This document shows, piece after piece, positions 1 to 9,403 of a stretch of 33,600 nucleotides of DNA. Source of the stretch: Methylobrevis pamukkalensis (lineage in GTDB: Bacteria; Pseudomonadota; Alphaproteobacteria; Rhizobiales; Pleomorphomonadaceae); contig NZ_MCRJ01000034.1 in NCBI RefSeq assembly GCF_001720135.1, positions 1 through 33,600 on the forward strand, given 5' to 3'. The position numbers were made by a program, and so were the translations under genes. Under the pieces are notes generated by a model. The model was not told the origin of the DNA. It saw only the letters and a list, made by a program, of their open reading frames with translations, and made no database searches. How positions within the stretch are numbered: the stretch's first letter is position 1; each line of letters starts with the position of its first letter.

Positions 1-101
1 TGCGTCTCTCCCCGATGGTGCCCGCATGTGGGTACCGACGCCTCTCCGGCATGCGGCAATGAGAAGGGTAGCGGAGACATCGGCTTCGCACTATCCAGCA
101 G

Positions 102-1067
102 ATGACCCCTCCAGCCTGTGCGCGCCTGCCGATGACCGAACTCGTCCCCCTCGACCTTCCCACCCTGCGCGCCGGCGGCAAGCCGGCGGTGGCGCGGGCG
201 CTTGGGGCCATCGAGGCGCGGGGCGGGCTGGCGCGGCTGGCAGAGCTGCTGGACACGGCGGCGACGACGGGCGAGGGGCATGTGCTTGGCCTCACCGGGC
301 CGCCGGGCGTCGGCAAGTCGACGCTGACCAATGTGCTGGTGTCGGAGATCCGCGGCGCGGGCGAGAGCCTCGGCATCCTCGCCGTCGATCCGTCGTCGCG
401 CCTGTCCGGCGGGGCGCTGCTCGGCGACCGCACCCGCTTCAAGACCGATCCGGCCGATCGCGACCTGTTCGTGCGCTCGATGGCGGCGCGCGACCGGCTC
501 GGCGGCCTGTCGGACCACGCCATCGCGGTGGCCGTGCTGTTTTCCGCCGTCTACGACCGGGTGATCGTGGAATCGGTCGGCATCGGCCAGTCGGAATCCG
601 ACGTCGCCATGGTTGCCGACACGGTGCTGCTCTGCATCCAGCCCGGCTCCGGCGACAGCCTGCAGTTCATGAAGGCCGGCGTGATGGAACTGCCCGACAT
701 CGTGGTGGTGACCAAGGCCGACATGGGCGCCCCGGCGCGGCGGGCGGCGGCGGACGTGGCCGGCGCGCTCGGCCTCGGCGTGCGGCGCACCGAGGGCTGG
801 ACGCCGCCGGTGGTGATGGTGTCGTCCACCGCCCGCAGCGGTTTTGACGAGTTGTCGGCGGCGGTCGCCGACCATCGCGCGTTTCTTGGCCAGGCCGACC
901 GGGGAGAGGCCCGCCGGCGCCGCCACCGTCAGTGGGTGGCGGATGCGATCCGCGTCGGCTTCGGCCGCCATGGTCTGTCGCGCGTCGACGTCGAGGCGGC
1001 GCTTGCCGCGTCGGGCGGCCCCTTTTCGGCGATCCGCGATCTCTCCGAACGCCTCGCCGACTCCTGA
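102..1067 (+). CDS. meaB: MeaB/ArgK-family GTPase, chaperone of methylmalonyl-CoA mutase
   Basis: This is a G3E-family P-loop GTPase. Members protect and reload B12-dependent acyl-CoA mutases, mainly methylmalonyl-CoA mutase, in the cytoplasm. The Walker A loop GPPGVGKST is at residues 66-74. It is followed by the family segment VDPSSRLSGGALLGDRTR near residue 95, a VESVGIGQSE switch region and a TKAD guanine-specificity motif. The 321-residue length is normal. The start is uncertain: an in-frame ATG at 132 would remove ten residues that look unconserved, and neither start has a strong ribosome binding site. No mutase gene lies in the window, so the partner must be encoded elsewhere. Assignment is secure; only the start is open. 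Confidence 0.92.
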   Translation: MTPPACARLPMTELVPLDLPTLRAGGKPAVARALGAIEARGGLARLAELLDTAATTGEGHVLGLTGPPGVGKSTLTNVLVSEIRGAGESLGILAVDPSSRLSGGALLGDRTRFKTDPADRDLFVRSMAARDRLGGLSDHAIAVAVLFSAVYDRVIVESVGIGQSESDVAMVADTVLLCIQPGSGDSLQFMKAGVMELPDIVVVTKADMGAPARRAAADVAGALGLGVRRTEGWTPPVVMVSSTARSGFDELSAAVADHRAFLGQADRGEARRRRHRQWVADAIRVGFGRHGLSRVDVEAALAASGGPFSAIRDLSERLADS

Positions 1068-1442
1068 TCCTCCTTGAACGACTTGCCCGATATTGACCGA
1101 TTTCGTGGCTTCTTGCGGCAAATGACGCTGCGTCAGCGCAGGCGCGGGCAAGACTGACGCTCCCCTGACGGTGCCTGCCGTAGACCCTTCCTCGTGGCGC
1201 CGAAGCGTCGGGGACGGACGGGGGAAGGCCTGTTTCATCTCCCGACGTGGATTTTGCGGCTTTGCGGAGAAAAATTCGCGAAATCCGGCGCCACGTTGAA
1301 ACAAAACCGCCGCTTCTGGCGTCCTAGTCCTCAGAGACGGGCGCTGCAGGCATGCGGCGCCGGCTGGACTGGAGAAACGACGCTGTTCAGCAGCGGTTCA
1401 CCTTCCGGCGGTGAAGATCAACGAAAATCGGGAGCAGTCACC
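1068..1442. other. Intergenic region with TGACG repeats and a leader hairpin
   Basis: No gene was found in these 375 bases. A 13-base near-palindrome (TGACGCTGCGTCA, 1123-1135) is followed by further TGACG copies at 1155 and 1166. The last two are 11 bases apart, which is one helical turn. A small hairpin, TTCACC-7-GGTGAA, lies at 1397-1415 just before the ribosome binding site of the next gene. The region therefore looks like a control region plus leader for the gene at 1443, but no regulator can be named. Confidence 0.35.
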
Positions 1443-1709
1443 ATGAGCAGTTCTTGCCTGACGGGAAGCCGCAAGATCATCGCCACCGGGCTTGCGATCA
1501 CGTCGATGATCGTCGTCGGTCTCGCCAACCTCGAGATGTCGTCGGACAGCGCCGGCGCCGGCTCCACCGTCGCCGCCACCAAGGCGGACGCGAGCCTGGC
1601 CACCGTGTCGTCGGGCGAGGCCTACGGTCACGCCGACACCGCGGAGGAAGCCTCCGCCGCGCCGTTTCAGGGCCCCCAGAACATCCGCGTCATTCTCGCG
1701 CTGAAGTAA
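1443..1709 (+). CDS. Small exported or membrane-anchored protein, function unknown
   Basis: This 88-residue protein has a basic N-terminus (GSRKII) followed by a hydrophobic stretch at about residues 13-28. That fits a signal anchor or signal peptide. The rest is low-complexity, rich in Ala, Ser, Thr and Gly, and ends in IRVILALK. I recognise no family. The ATG at 1443 was chosen because GGGAGCAG lies just upstream at a usable distance. Its 375-base upstream region is unusually long for this window and carries repeated TGACG motifs, so regulated expression is possible. It converges with the MFS gene, whose stop lies 40 bases beyond. Confidence 0.6.
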   Translation: MSSSCLTGSRKIIATGLAITSMIVVGLANLEMSSDSAGAGSTVAATKADASLATVSSGEAYGHADTAEEASAAPFQGPQNIRVILALK

Positions 1710-1749
1710 GAACTCGCGCTGGGTCAAGGGCTCGCGCGCGATCCGGGCA

Positions 1750-2987
1750 TCAGGCCGGGTCCGTGATCCGCGTCACCGGCCGCTCCACGATCGGCAGGTG
1801 GACGAAGCCGGCCGCCAGCGCCAGCAGCACGCCCAGCCCCCACACGATGTCGTAGCTTCCCGTGGCATCATAGACCTTGCCACCCAGCCAGACGCCGATG
1901 AAGGCACCGATCTGGTGGGAGAGGAACACGAATCCGAACAGCGTCGCCATGTAGCGCGTGCCGAACATCAGGCCCACGAGGGCTTGGGTGGGCGGCACGG
2001 TGGAGAGCCACAGCAATCCGGCGGCGGCCGAGAACAGGCCGACGCTCCAGGGCGTGACGGGCGCGAGGGCGAACAGGCCGTAGGCGATCGCCCGGCCGAA
2101 GTAGATCGTCGAAAGCACCCAGCGCTTCGGATAGATGCCGGAGAGATAGCCGGCCCCCAGCGAGCCGACGATGTTGAACGCGCCGATCAGGCCGATCGCC
2201 AGCGCGCCCCAGAGCGGATCCAGCCCCTTGTCGACCACATAGGGCGGCAGATGCGTCGTCACGAAGGCGACGTGGAAGCCGCAGACGAAAAAGCCGGCGG
2301 TGAGCAGGAGGTAGCTCCTGTGGCCGAAGGCCTCGCCGAGCGCCTGCCGGATCGACTGGTCGCGGATCGGGCCGCCGGGCGCGGGCACCTTCGGCTGGCC
2401 GCGCAGCGGAATGGCGAGCAGCGGCACGGCGAACAGGCCGATGCCGATCAAGAGCAGCGCGGTCTCGAAGCCGTAGTTGTCGAGCAGCGAGATGCCGATC
2501 GGGGCAAACAGCAGCTGGCCGAGCGAGCCTGCCGCGGTGCCGAGGCCGTAGCTCATGGTGCGCAGGTGCTCGGGCAGCAGCCGGGCGAAGGCGGCCAGCA
2601 CCAGGAACATCGCCGAGCCGGCGATGCCGAGACCGATCATCACGCCGGCGGTGAACTGCAGGGCCACCGGGTCGGTGGTCTTGGCCATCAGCACGAGGCC
2701 GAGGCCATAGAGCGCCGCGCCCCCCGTCAGCACCTTCCACGTCCCGAACCGGTCGCAATCATGCCGACGAAGGGCTGGCCGATGCCCCACATCAGGTTCT
2801 GCAGGGCAATGGCGAGCGCGAACACCTCCCGGCTCCAGCCGTTGGCCGCGGTCATCGGCGTGAGGAAGAAGCCCATGGTCGCGCGCGGACCGAAGGTCAG
2901 CACGGCGATCAGGCAGCCGCAGAACAGGATCACCGGGACGCTCGCGCCCGATGCAGGAGAAGACGGACGGGCAGGGGGTGTGGTCAT
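1750..2987 (-). CDS. MFS transporter, monocarboxylate-porter-like, with apparent -1 frameshift
   Basis: This is a twelve-helix major facilitator permease resembling the monocarboxylate or oxalate/formate antiporter branch; the substrate is unknown. The N-terminal part is read from the ATG at 2987 to about 2755. There the frame changes at the conserved loop between helices 2 and 3, which should read GMIADRFGTWK. The rest continues in another frame to the stop at 1750. Adding one base at about 2755 (GCGAC to GCCGAC) gives one 412-residue protein of normal MFS length. The rest of the reading frame is undamaged, so a sequencing deletion is more likely than decay. The gene lies downstream of the cell wall hydrolase gene on the same strand, 161 bases apart. 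Confidence 0.85.
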
Positions 2988-3012
2988 CGGGCGGGGATCT
3001 CGCGAGAGCGTC

Positions 3013-3034
3013 GCCCCGGCACACCTGCCGGGGC
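3013..3034 (-). terminator. Stem-loop between hydrolase and MFS genes
   Basis: GCCCCGGC and GCCGGGGC form a perfect 8-base-pair stem with a six-base loop. It lies downstream of the hydrolase stop on the minus strand. No T-run follows, so it may be a weak or Rho-assisted terminator, or an mRNA-stabilising hairpin. Confidence 0.35.
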
Positions 3035-3148
3035 TCCGGCGAGACTACGCCGGGCGCTCCCGCGCCGGAAATGAATGTTGCGCATGGATCCGATCGATCC
3101 GGCGCATGGGACGCGGTGCGCTGAGGGCGCCGCCCGGCGCCGCTCCGC

Positions 3149-4393
3149 TCAGCTCCAGCCGCCGTAGATCGTCTGGTAGAACACGTGCTTGCCGATCTGC
3201 GCCTGCTTGTGGAACACGCCGGCCCAGTTCGGGCGCACGTAGGTCGCGTGATAGTGGGTGGCCGTGCCGACGCTGTCGAACCAGACCCGGCCGGTCGAGA
3301 CGTCATCGGCGACCTTTTCGGCCAGCTTCCACGCCTTGCGCGACCACACGATGTCCTTGACCCGGTCGCAGGCAAAGGAGAACTGGCAGCGGTTGTAGAG
3401 ATGGCGGTTCTGGTAGACGACGCCGCAGATGGTGGCGGGATAGGCCGGATTGCGCACCCGGTTCAGCACCACCTGCGCCACGGCGACCTGGCCGTCGTAG
3501 GATTCGCCGCGTGCTTCGAAATAGACCGCTTCCGTGAGGCACTTCTGTTCGGCGGCCGCAAAGATCGAGGTCGGCAGCGGGATCTTCGCCCACCAGTGCT
3601 CGCCCGGCTTGACGACGAGTTCCGGAACGTCCGGCTTGTCCTTCGGGGTCGAGAACAGCGCGTCGAAGGCATCCTGCGAAACGACGGAGGCGTCGGGCGC
3701 ATAGGCGACGGCCATCGCTTCGGCCGCGGCGCCAACGCCCCAGGGGGCGACGTTGCGGCGCGGATAGCCGGAGGCGACCAGCATCGTCGTGTCCGGCCGG
3801 CTGACCGGCAGGGGCAGCGGCTCCAGGCTGGCGACCGCCGTCAGGGCGGGGCGCGGTTCGATGAAGCGGGCCACCGCCAGCGCCGAGAGCGGCAGCGAGG
3901 CCCCGGCAAAGGCGACCTGCAGGCCGATCTCCGACGCCGGGGCGGCGAAGCTGCCGTGTTCCTCGTAGACCGAGCCGGCCGAGAAGCCCTTCGGCGTCGC
4001 CGGTGTCGTGATCGACATCGGCAGGTCGCCCTTGAGCGTGCGGTCGATCCGGTCCTCGTCGGGGATTTCGGCGGCGGCGTTGATCGAACCGGTGATGATC
4101 GGGTCGACGTCGCCGATGGTCACGTCGACACCGACGCCGTCGGGTGCGCGCGACACCACGGCGATGGTGCCGGTTGCCTCCTCCATCATGCCGGAGGCGA
4201 CATGGACCGAGCCGCCGGCCGTGGCCGTCAGGGTCATCGTCCAGCGGGTTTCCGGGTCGAGGTCGCGGGTCAGCAGGCTTGCTGCATCCTGATAGGCGAT
4301 CTTCGTCGGCACCAGCGCGGACGCGCAGGCGCCGGCGAGAAGGACGGCACCGAGACGGCCCGCCGTGCGGGCCCAGGCGAAATTGCGACGCAT
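3149..4393 (-). CDS. SleB-type cell wall hydrolase (Hydrolase_2 family), exported
   Basis: The last 130 of 414 residues (about 285-414) match the Hydrolase_2/SleB catalytic domain. This family comprises peptidoglycan lytic enzymes, and the alphaproteobacterial members act in the periplasm. Diagnostic parts are CLTEAVYFEARGE with the presumed catalytic Glu, VVLNRVRNPAYPATICGVVY, CQFSFACD, and THYHATYVRPNWA. The first 30 residues have basic residues and then a hydrophobic core (LGAVLLAGACASAL), which suggests export. The roughly 250 residues between are Pro/Ala-rich and unassigned. The start at 4393 (MRRNFAW) was preferred over an upstream in-frame start at 4435 because it places the signal peptide at the N-terminus and follows a GGACGAG-like site. 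TTAACC elements and a near-EcfG promoter lie upstream (see findings). Confidence 0.88.
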   Translation of the reverse strand: MRRNFAWARTAGRLGAVLLAGACASALVPTKIAYQDAASLLTRDLDPETRWTMTLTATAGGSVHVASGMMEEATGTIAVVSRAPDGVGVDVTIGDVDPIITGSINAAAEIPDEDRIDRTLKGDLPMSITTPATPKGFSAGSVYEEHGSFAAPASEIGLQVAFAGASLPLSALAVARFIEPRPALTAVASLEPLPLPVSRPDTTMLVASGYPRRNVAPWGVGAAAEAMAVAYAPDASVVSQDAFDALFSTPKDKPDVPELVVKPGEHWWAKIPLPTSIFAAAEQKCLTEAVYFEARGESYDGQVAVAQVVLNRVRNPAYPATICGVVYQNRHLYNRCQFSFACDRVKDIVWSRKAWKLAEKVADDVSTGRVWFDSVGTATHYHATYVRPNWAGVFHKQAQIGKHVFYQTIYGGWS

Positions 4394-4675
4394 CACTCGT
4401 CCTGCTCCGAACTCTCCGCCCGGCCGGAAGGCCATGGCGCCACGCCCCCCGCGGGACGACAGGCAGTGACGGCGCCAGGAGGCGCGCGTTCCGGACCGGT
4501 TTCGATGCCGGACCTGCCGATGCGGGATGCGTGGAAGTATGGAGTGGTTAACCTTGCGAAGCGGTTAATCCGGCGAAACGGGAGGCGCCCTGCATCGTCC
4601 TCGACAGCCGGGATTGGCGAGGGCGGCGCCCGCCGTGCTAAGCCGAAGGACCAACAGGATCGAGGGAGACCCGCG

Positions 4676-5665
4676 ATGGAGCAGTTCAAGGCCATTCTCG
4701 TCGAGCGCGACGCCGAAAAGCGGCAGTCGCTCCGTGTCGCGGATCTCACCGAGGCCGATCTCATGGAGGGGGATGTCGTCGTCCGCGTTGCCCACTCCAC
4801 CGTCAACTACAAGGACGGGCTCGCCATCACCGGCAAGCTGCCGGTGGTGCGCCGCTGGCCGATGATCCCGGGCATCGACCTGGCCGGCACCGTCGTCTCC
4901 TCGCAGGATCCGGAGTTTTCTCCCGGCGACGAGGTGGTGCTGAACGGCTGGGGCGTCGGCGAGGTGCATTACGGCGCCTATGCCGGGCTTGCCCGGGTCA
5001 AGGGCGACTGGCTGATCCACAAGCCCGAGGGCCTGTCCGGCGCCGACTGCATGGCGGTCGGCACGGCCGGCTACACCGCGATGCTCTGCGTGCTGGCGCT
5101 GGAAAGGCACGGCCTGACGCCGGCGATGGGGCCGGTGGTCGTGTCCGGTGCCAATGGCGGCGTCGGCACCGTCGCCATCACGCTGCTGGCCCGGCTCGGC
5201 TGGCATGTGATCGCCGTCACGGGCCGCACCAGTGAGGCGGAGTTCCTCGCCTCCCTCGGCGCGGCCGAGGTGCTGGACCGGGCGGAGCTCTCCGGCGAGC
5301 CGAAGCTGCTCGGCAAGGAGCGCTGGATCGCTGGCGTCGACACCGTCGGCTCGAAGGTGCTCGCCAACATGCTGGCGATGACGACCGGGGAGGGCGCGGT
5401 CGCCGCCTGCGGCAACGCCATGGGCATGGACCTGACGACGTCGGTCGCGCCCTTCATCCTGCGCGGCGTGTCGCTGCTCGGGATCAACTCCGTCACGGTG
5501 CCGCGCGACAGGCGCGTTGCCGCCTGGGCACGGCTTGCCGCCGATCTCGACCGCGACAAGCTCGCCGCCCTCACCACCCGCATCGGCTTCGACGAGATCG
5601 TGCAGACGGCCACCGACATCGTCGAGGGCAAGGTGCGCGGCCGGGTGGTGGTCGACATCGGCTGA
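4676..5665 (+). CDS. MDR-family NADPH oxidoreductase, AcuI/YhdH type (acryloyl-CoA reductase-like)
   Basis: This is a medium-chain dehydrogenase/reductase without structural zinc, of the YhdH/YhfP quinone-oxidoreductase group that includes the acryloyl-CoA reductase AcuI. Visible marks are the N-terminal substrate-domain segment NYKDGLAITGKLP, MIPGIDLAGTV, and the nucleotide-binding loop SGANGGVGTVA at about residues 155-165. The 330-residue length is typical. The ATG at 4676 follows a GAGGGAGA ribosome binding site. It is divergent from the cell wall hydrolase gene with a 282-base gap. Reduction of acryloyl-CoA or a related 2-enoyl-CoA is inferred from the family; the true substrate cannot be read from sequence. 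Confidence 0.88.
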   Translation: MEQFKAILVERDAEKRQSLRVADLTEADLMEGDVVVRVAHSTVNYKDGLAITGKLPVVRRWPMIPGIDLAGTVVSSQDPEFSPGDEVVLNGWGVGEVHYGAYAGLARVKGDWLIHKPEGLSGADCMAVGTAGYTAMLCVLALERHGLTPAMGPVVVSGANGGVGTVAITLLARLGWHVIAVTGRTSEAEFLASLGAAEVLDRAELSGEPKLLGKERWIAGVDTVGSKVLANMLAMTTGEGAVAACGNAMGMDLTTSVAPFILRGVSLLGINSVTVPRDRRVAAWARLAADLDRDKLAALTTRIGFDEIVQTATDIVEGKVRGRVVVDIG

Positions 5666-5691
5666 CGCAATGACGACCTGATTCAGGGATG

Positions 5692-5715
5692 GGCTGACGC
5701 GGAACCGCGTCAGCC
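5692..5715. terminator. Bidirectional stem-loop overlapping the DUF2339 stop codon
   Basis: GGCTGACGCGG, two unpaired A and CCGCGTCAGCC form a perfect 11-base-pair palindrome between two convergent genes. The minus-strand TGA stop (5710-5712) is inside the stem. There is no T-run on either side, so termination may depend on Rho or on the strength of the stem. Confidence 0.5.
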
Positions 5716-8444
5716 GTCCGGGGCCTCGCGCCGCCGCAGCATCGGGCCGAGCAGCCGCTGGTAGGCAAGGCCGATCAGGATCAGCACGGCGCCGAGCCCG
5801 AGATAGGACAGCGCCCGCCAGACGCCGGTGAGGCCCGCGGTGTCGATCAGGAACACCTTGACGACGACGGCAAGGATGACGGCAGCCGCGACCCGGCGCA
5901 GCGTGACCGACGATCCGACCACGCCGAGGACCAGCAGGCCGACGCCGGCGACGAGCCACACCGCCGAATAGACGTAGAGCTCCGCCTCGCCGATGTCGCC
6001 GGACGCCATGTCCGGCCGGTGGAAGCCGTGGCGGACGGCGAGCGTCAGCCACGTGGCGGCAAGAAGCCCCGCACCCCAGCCGCAGAGCCGGACATACCAG
6101 CGCGGCCGGCCGGCAACGCGCGCAAGCTGCCCGGTGACGGCCATCAGCAGCGCCGGGCCGAGATAGGCAAAGGCGAGGACGTTGATGACCGGCAGGCCGC
6201 CGATCGGCTCGCCGCTGACCATCGGGTTGGCGATGACGAGCAGCTGCACGGCGCCGGCCAGCCCGAGAAGGCCGAGCAGGGGGCTCGCCCGGCCGAACAC
6301 GGGGCCGCCGCGCAGGGCCGCCAGCCGGTTGGCGCCGAGCGAGACGGCGAGGAAGGTCATCGTGTGCAGCGCGGCTTCGAGAAGGCCGGAGACCGGCGCC
6401 TCGAGCCGTCCGCCGGCCATGGCATGGTGGATGACGAGGATCAGCGTCAGCGTGCCGAGCGTCAGGCTCGCCGCCTCCAGCACATGTACCACCAGCGCCG
6501 GCCCGCGGCGGGCGAACACCAGGCTGGCGCCGAAAAAGGCAAGCGCCGGAAGGCCGTAGCCCCACAGCAGCCAGTTGAACACCGGGGTTGCCCCCGGGTC
6601 GCCACCGGCCACGCCCGGATCCCAGACCAGCCGGGCCGCCACGATGAGCGCAAGCACGATCGCGGTCCAGCGCAGGGCCGGCAACGGTCGGCGCGCGTCG
6701 ACCATGGCGAGCGCCGGCACGATCAGGGCGAGGGTGACGGTGAGGACGCCGCGCTCGAACAGGATGGCGAAGGCCAGCGCCAGCGCCGCCACGGCAGACA
6801 CTGCATAGGCCGCGATGGCACCATCGGCGCCGAAATCCGTGTCGTCGAGGCGCCGGATCAGGCTTTCGGCAAGGCCGGCGAGGACGAAGCCGAGGCCGAG
6901 GGCGAGGACGCCGAAGGTGCTGCTCGGTCCGAATTCGGCAACCCGCAGCCACGTCACGCACAGGAGCACGAGCGGCGTGACCGCCCCGGCAAGGCCAAGC
7001 GGCGCGCGGGCCGTGCCCCGCAGCACGGCGACGAAGCCGATGACACCGACGGCAACGCCGAAGGCGGCGGCCGAGCCGATCAGGCCGGAGGTCGTCTCCA
7101 GTGCCAGAAGATCGGTCAGCGAGGGCGCAGCCTGGCCGCCGGTCACAGGATCGCCGACCAGCACGGCGCCCGGCACGTCCCAGCCGAGATGACCGAGGCC
7201 GAGCATCGCCGGCACGGCCAAGGCAAGATGGCGCAGCGGCGGCCAGCGCCAGGCGACGCCGGCAAAGCCCGCCGCGAGCGCCGCGAGCAGGGCAAGGCCG
7301 GTCCCGCCATGGCCGAACACGGCCAGATGCAGCAGCGCCGGCAGGGTGAACAGGGCGAGCAGCCCGGCGCCGCGGAGGTCGCGTCCCTCGGGCGGCAGGT
7401 TCGGCGCCGCCTCGTGGGTCGCGGCGGCGAAGGCAGCGGTGGCCAGCAGGAAGGCGGCAACCGTGAACAGCGCCGTGATCGCCGGGTCGAGCCCGTCCCC
7501 CCGTCCGCCGAGGATCATCAGCAGCGCCCAGCCGACCGAGCCGGTGACCGCGATCACGGCGAGCCACAGCCAGCCGCGCATCCGGGCAAGGCCTAGGCTG
7601 GCGGCGGTGAGCACGGCGAGATAGAGCGCCAGCGGCGCCAGCGCCGGAGCGTCGGAGGCAACGAGAAACGGCGTCGCATAGCCGGCGGCGAGCCCGAGCC
7701 CGGCCAGCGCCGGCCCGTGCAGCAGCGCCAGCGCCAGCGTGGCGAGCGCCACCACGGCCAGCGCCACGAAGGCGGCGGCGTTTCCGAGGAAACCGTAGAG
7801 CGCATAGGCCGAGAACACGGCGGCAAAGGCGGTGGCGGTGCCGGCGGCGGTCAGCACGCCGGGAATATAGGCGCTGCGGCCCTCGGCCGGCACCGGACGG
7901 CGGCGCAACCACTCGCCGGCGCCAAGCAGGGCTGCGGCCAGCAGCAGGCCGCAGGCGATCCGCGCCGCGGCCCGAGCAGCCCCGCCTCGATCGAATAGCG
8001 CACGAGGAACACGCCGCCGAGCGCCAGCGCGATGCCGCCGACCCAGACCGCCCAGCGGCTGCCGATCGCCTCCTCGAGGTCGCGGGGGGCACGAGGCCTT
8101 TCCGCGAGCGCGGCCTGCGGCGGAACATCAGGTGTCGGCGCATCAGGCTCGGACGCGTCCGGCGCCGGGAGGCCGGAGGCCGGGGGGGCGGTCGTCGGGG
8201 CTTTGCCCTTCGCCGTCTCGAAGCCTGCGGCATCCGCCTGCCGCGCCGCCTCGTCGACCGGGTCGTCCGCCGTGTCGGCCCTCGGCAGGCCGGACGCGCG
8301 GGCCTCGAGCACGGCGATCCTGTCACGCAGCGCCGTCACCTCGCGGGCAAGTCCCCGGCTCTTCACGAAGGCGGCGATGCCGAGCAGCGATCCGCCGAGG
8401 ATCGCCAGCATGACAAGGACGAGAAGAGCCGCGAGGCTGTCCAT
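5710..8444 (-). CDS. DUF2339 polytopic membrane protein, with apparent -1 frameshift
   Basis: This large membrane protein of unknown function belongs to the DUF2339 family. It starts with a membrane anchor (MDSLAALLVLVMLAILGG), then a short coiled stretch (LAREVTALRDRIAVLEAR) and a Pro/Ala/Asp-rich linker to about residue 130. A long series of hydrophobic helices, probably more than twenty, follows to the C-terminus. The reading frame breaks at about 7969: the first part reads to SIEAGLLGP and the rest resumes with AARIACGLLLA in another frame. One added base restores a 911-residue protein, normal for the family. The start at 8444 lies 7 bases after the phosphatase stop, so the two genes are probably co-transcribed. 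Confidence 0.82.
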
Positions 8445-8451
8445 CCGGGCC

Positions 8452-8973
8452 TCAGCGACCCGTGGCGATGGCAAAGGGCAGTTCGAAGGGCGTGCCCTCG
8501 TAGGCGTCGGCGCCGCGGCCGATGGCGGCAATCGCCCGACTCATCCGTCCGCCCCGGCCGAGCACCTCGTCGGCGATGTCGACCAGCCGCTGGTTCGGGG
8601 TGGCCGACGGCGCGCGGCGGCGCAACTCCTGCGCCAGTTCCTCCTCGTCGCGGCCGGGCTCCAGAGCCGCCACGGCAATGTAGGCGGCCGCCGTCGACCG
8701 GCTGATGCCGGCAAAGCAGTGGACCACCAGCGGGCCGGAGCGCGCCCAGTCGTCGAGATACTCCAGATAGGTCGCCACATGGGCGTGGCCGGGCGGGGTC
8801 ATGCCGTGGGTCGGCGCCACGATGTCGTTCATGGCGAGGAACAGGTGCCCGGCGGAGTCGAACCCGGCCGGCAGGCGCATCGGCGTGCCGGCATTGACCA
8901 GCGACACGATATGCCGGGCCTGCGTGCGGCGGGCGGTTTCTTCAAGTCGGGCAAGCGAGCAGACGTGGATCAT
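8452..8973 (-). CDS. Tyrosine/dual-specificity-like protein phosphatase
   Basis: This 173-residue cysteine phosphatase carries the CX5R P-loop as HCFAGISRST (Cys86, Arg92). An upstream Asp in MNDIVAP (Asp50) is a candidate general acid. The fold resembles small rhizobial tyrosine-phosphatase-like proteins; the substrate may be a phosphoprotein or another phosphate ester and is not known. There is no signal peptide, so it is probably cytoplasmic. The ATG at 8973 was chosen because an upstream in-frame start at 9075 would add 34 unconserved residues. The DUF2339 membrane gene follows after 7 bases, which suggests one transcript and perhaps linked function. Confidence 0.8.
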   Translation of the reverse strand: MIHVCSLARLEETARRTQARHIVSLVNAGTPMRLPAGFDSAGHLFLAMNDIVAPTHGMTPPGHAHVATYLEYLDDWARSGPLVVHCFAGISRSTAAAYIAVAALEPGRDEEELAQELRRRAPSATPNQRLVDIADEVLGRGGRMSRAIAAIGRGADAYEGTPFELPFAIATGR

Positions 8974-9403
8974 GGGACGCAATTCCGGTGGGTGGCGCGA
9001 CAGACCGCCCCGATCCGGGCGATTTGACGGCGGGAAACACTGTAGCGGCAGACGAGGAGGCTGGACATCGATCAACCTGTCACGCTGTCGAGGTCACAGG
9101 CTGTCCGGCGCGATCAGGGTGGCTCCCAAATGGGAGGCGACGACTTTCGGTGAGGATTTCGACCATCAGACAGCGCCCCGGTGGCTTTCCCCTCGTCCTT
9201 CGAGACGGTCGCTGCGCGCCCTCCTCAGGATGAGGGGAGAGGGCAACGCTTCGATAAAAAAAGCAGATTCACCAAGGCCTCATCCTGAGGAGGCCCGCAA
9301 GGGCCGTCTCGAAGGACGAGGCTGGGCGCGCCGCGCACAGTGCCTGGACGTCAGCAGGGTTCACGGCGAAGTCCCGACGATCCGCGCATCCGCAAGGACA
9401 CCC
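8974..9403. other. Intergenic region between HD-hydrolase and phosphatase genes
   Basis: These 430 bases hold no recognisable gene. Their middle is filled by the long inverted repeat at 9191-9321. The part next to the phosphatase start (8974-9190) should contain that gene's promoter, but no convincing -35/-10 pair was found. Confidence 0.5.
9191..9321. repeat. Long interspersed palindromic repeat
   Basis: The left arm (9191-9235) and right arm (9278-9321) are near-perfect inverted copies of about 44 bases around a 42-base A-rich spacer. Each arm runs from CCTCGTCCTTCGAGACGG to a CTCAGGATGAGG core, which is itself palindromic. Closely similar elements are familiar between genes in Hyphomicrobiales genomes. 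On transcription this would fold into a very long hairpin. It contains no coding sequence. Confidence 0.8.

Noticed and set aside
1798-3360. Long open frame on the plus strand opposite the MFS gene
   Set aside because: It is rich in Arg, Gln, Gly and Glu without any domain, as expected for the antisense of a high-GC gene; the minus-strand frames encode a clear transporter.
3185-4675. Apparent 5' extension of the AcuI-like gene
   Set aside because: The open frame runs antisense through the hydrolase gene. The family N-terminus and the ribosome binding site place the start at 4676.
6019-7596. Long plus-strand open frame inside DUF2339
   Set aside because: Low-complexity Arg/Gly/Glu-rich antisense frame, with no ribosome binding site or family likeness.
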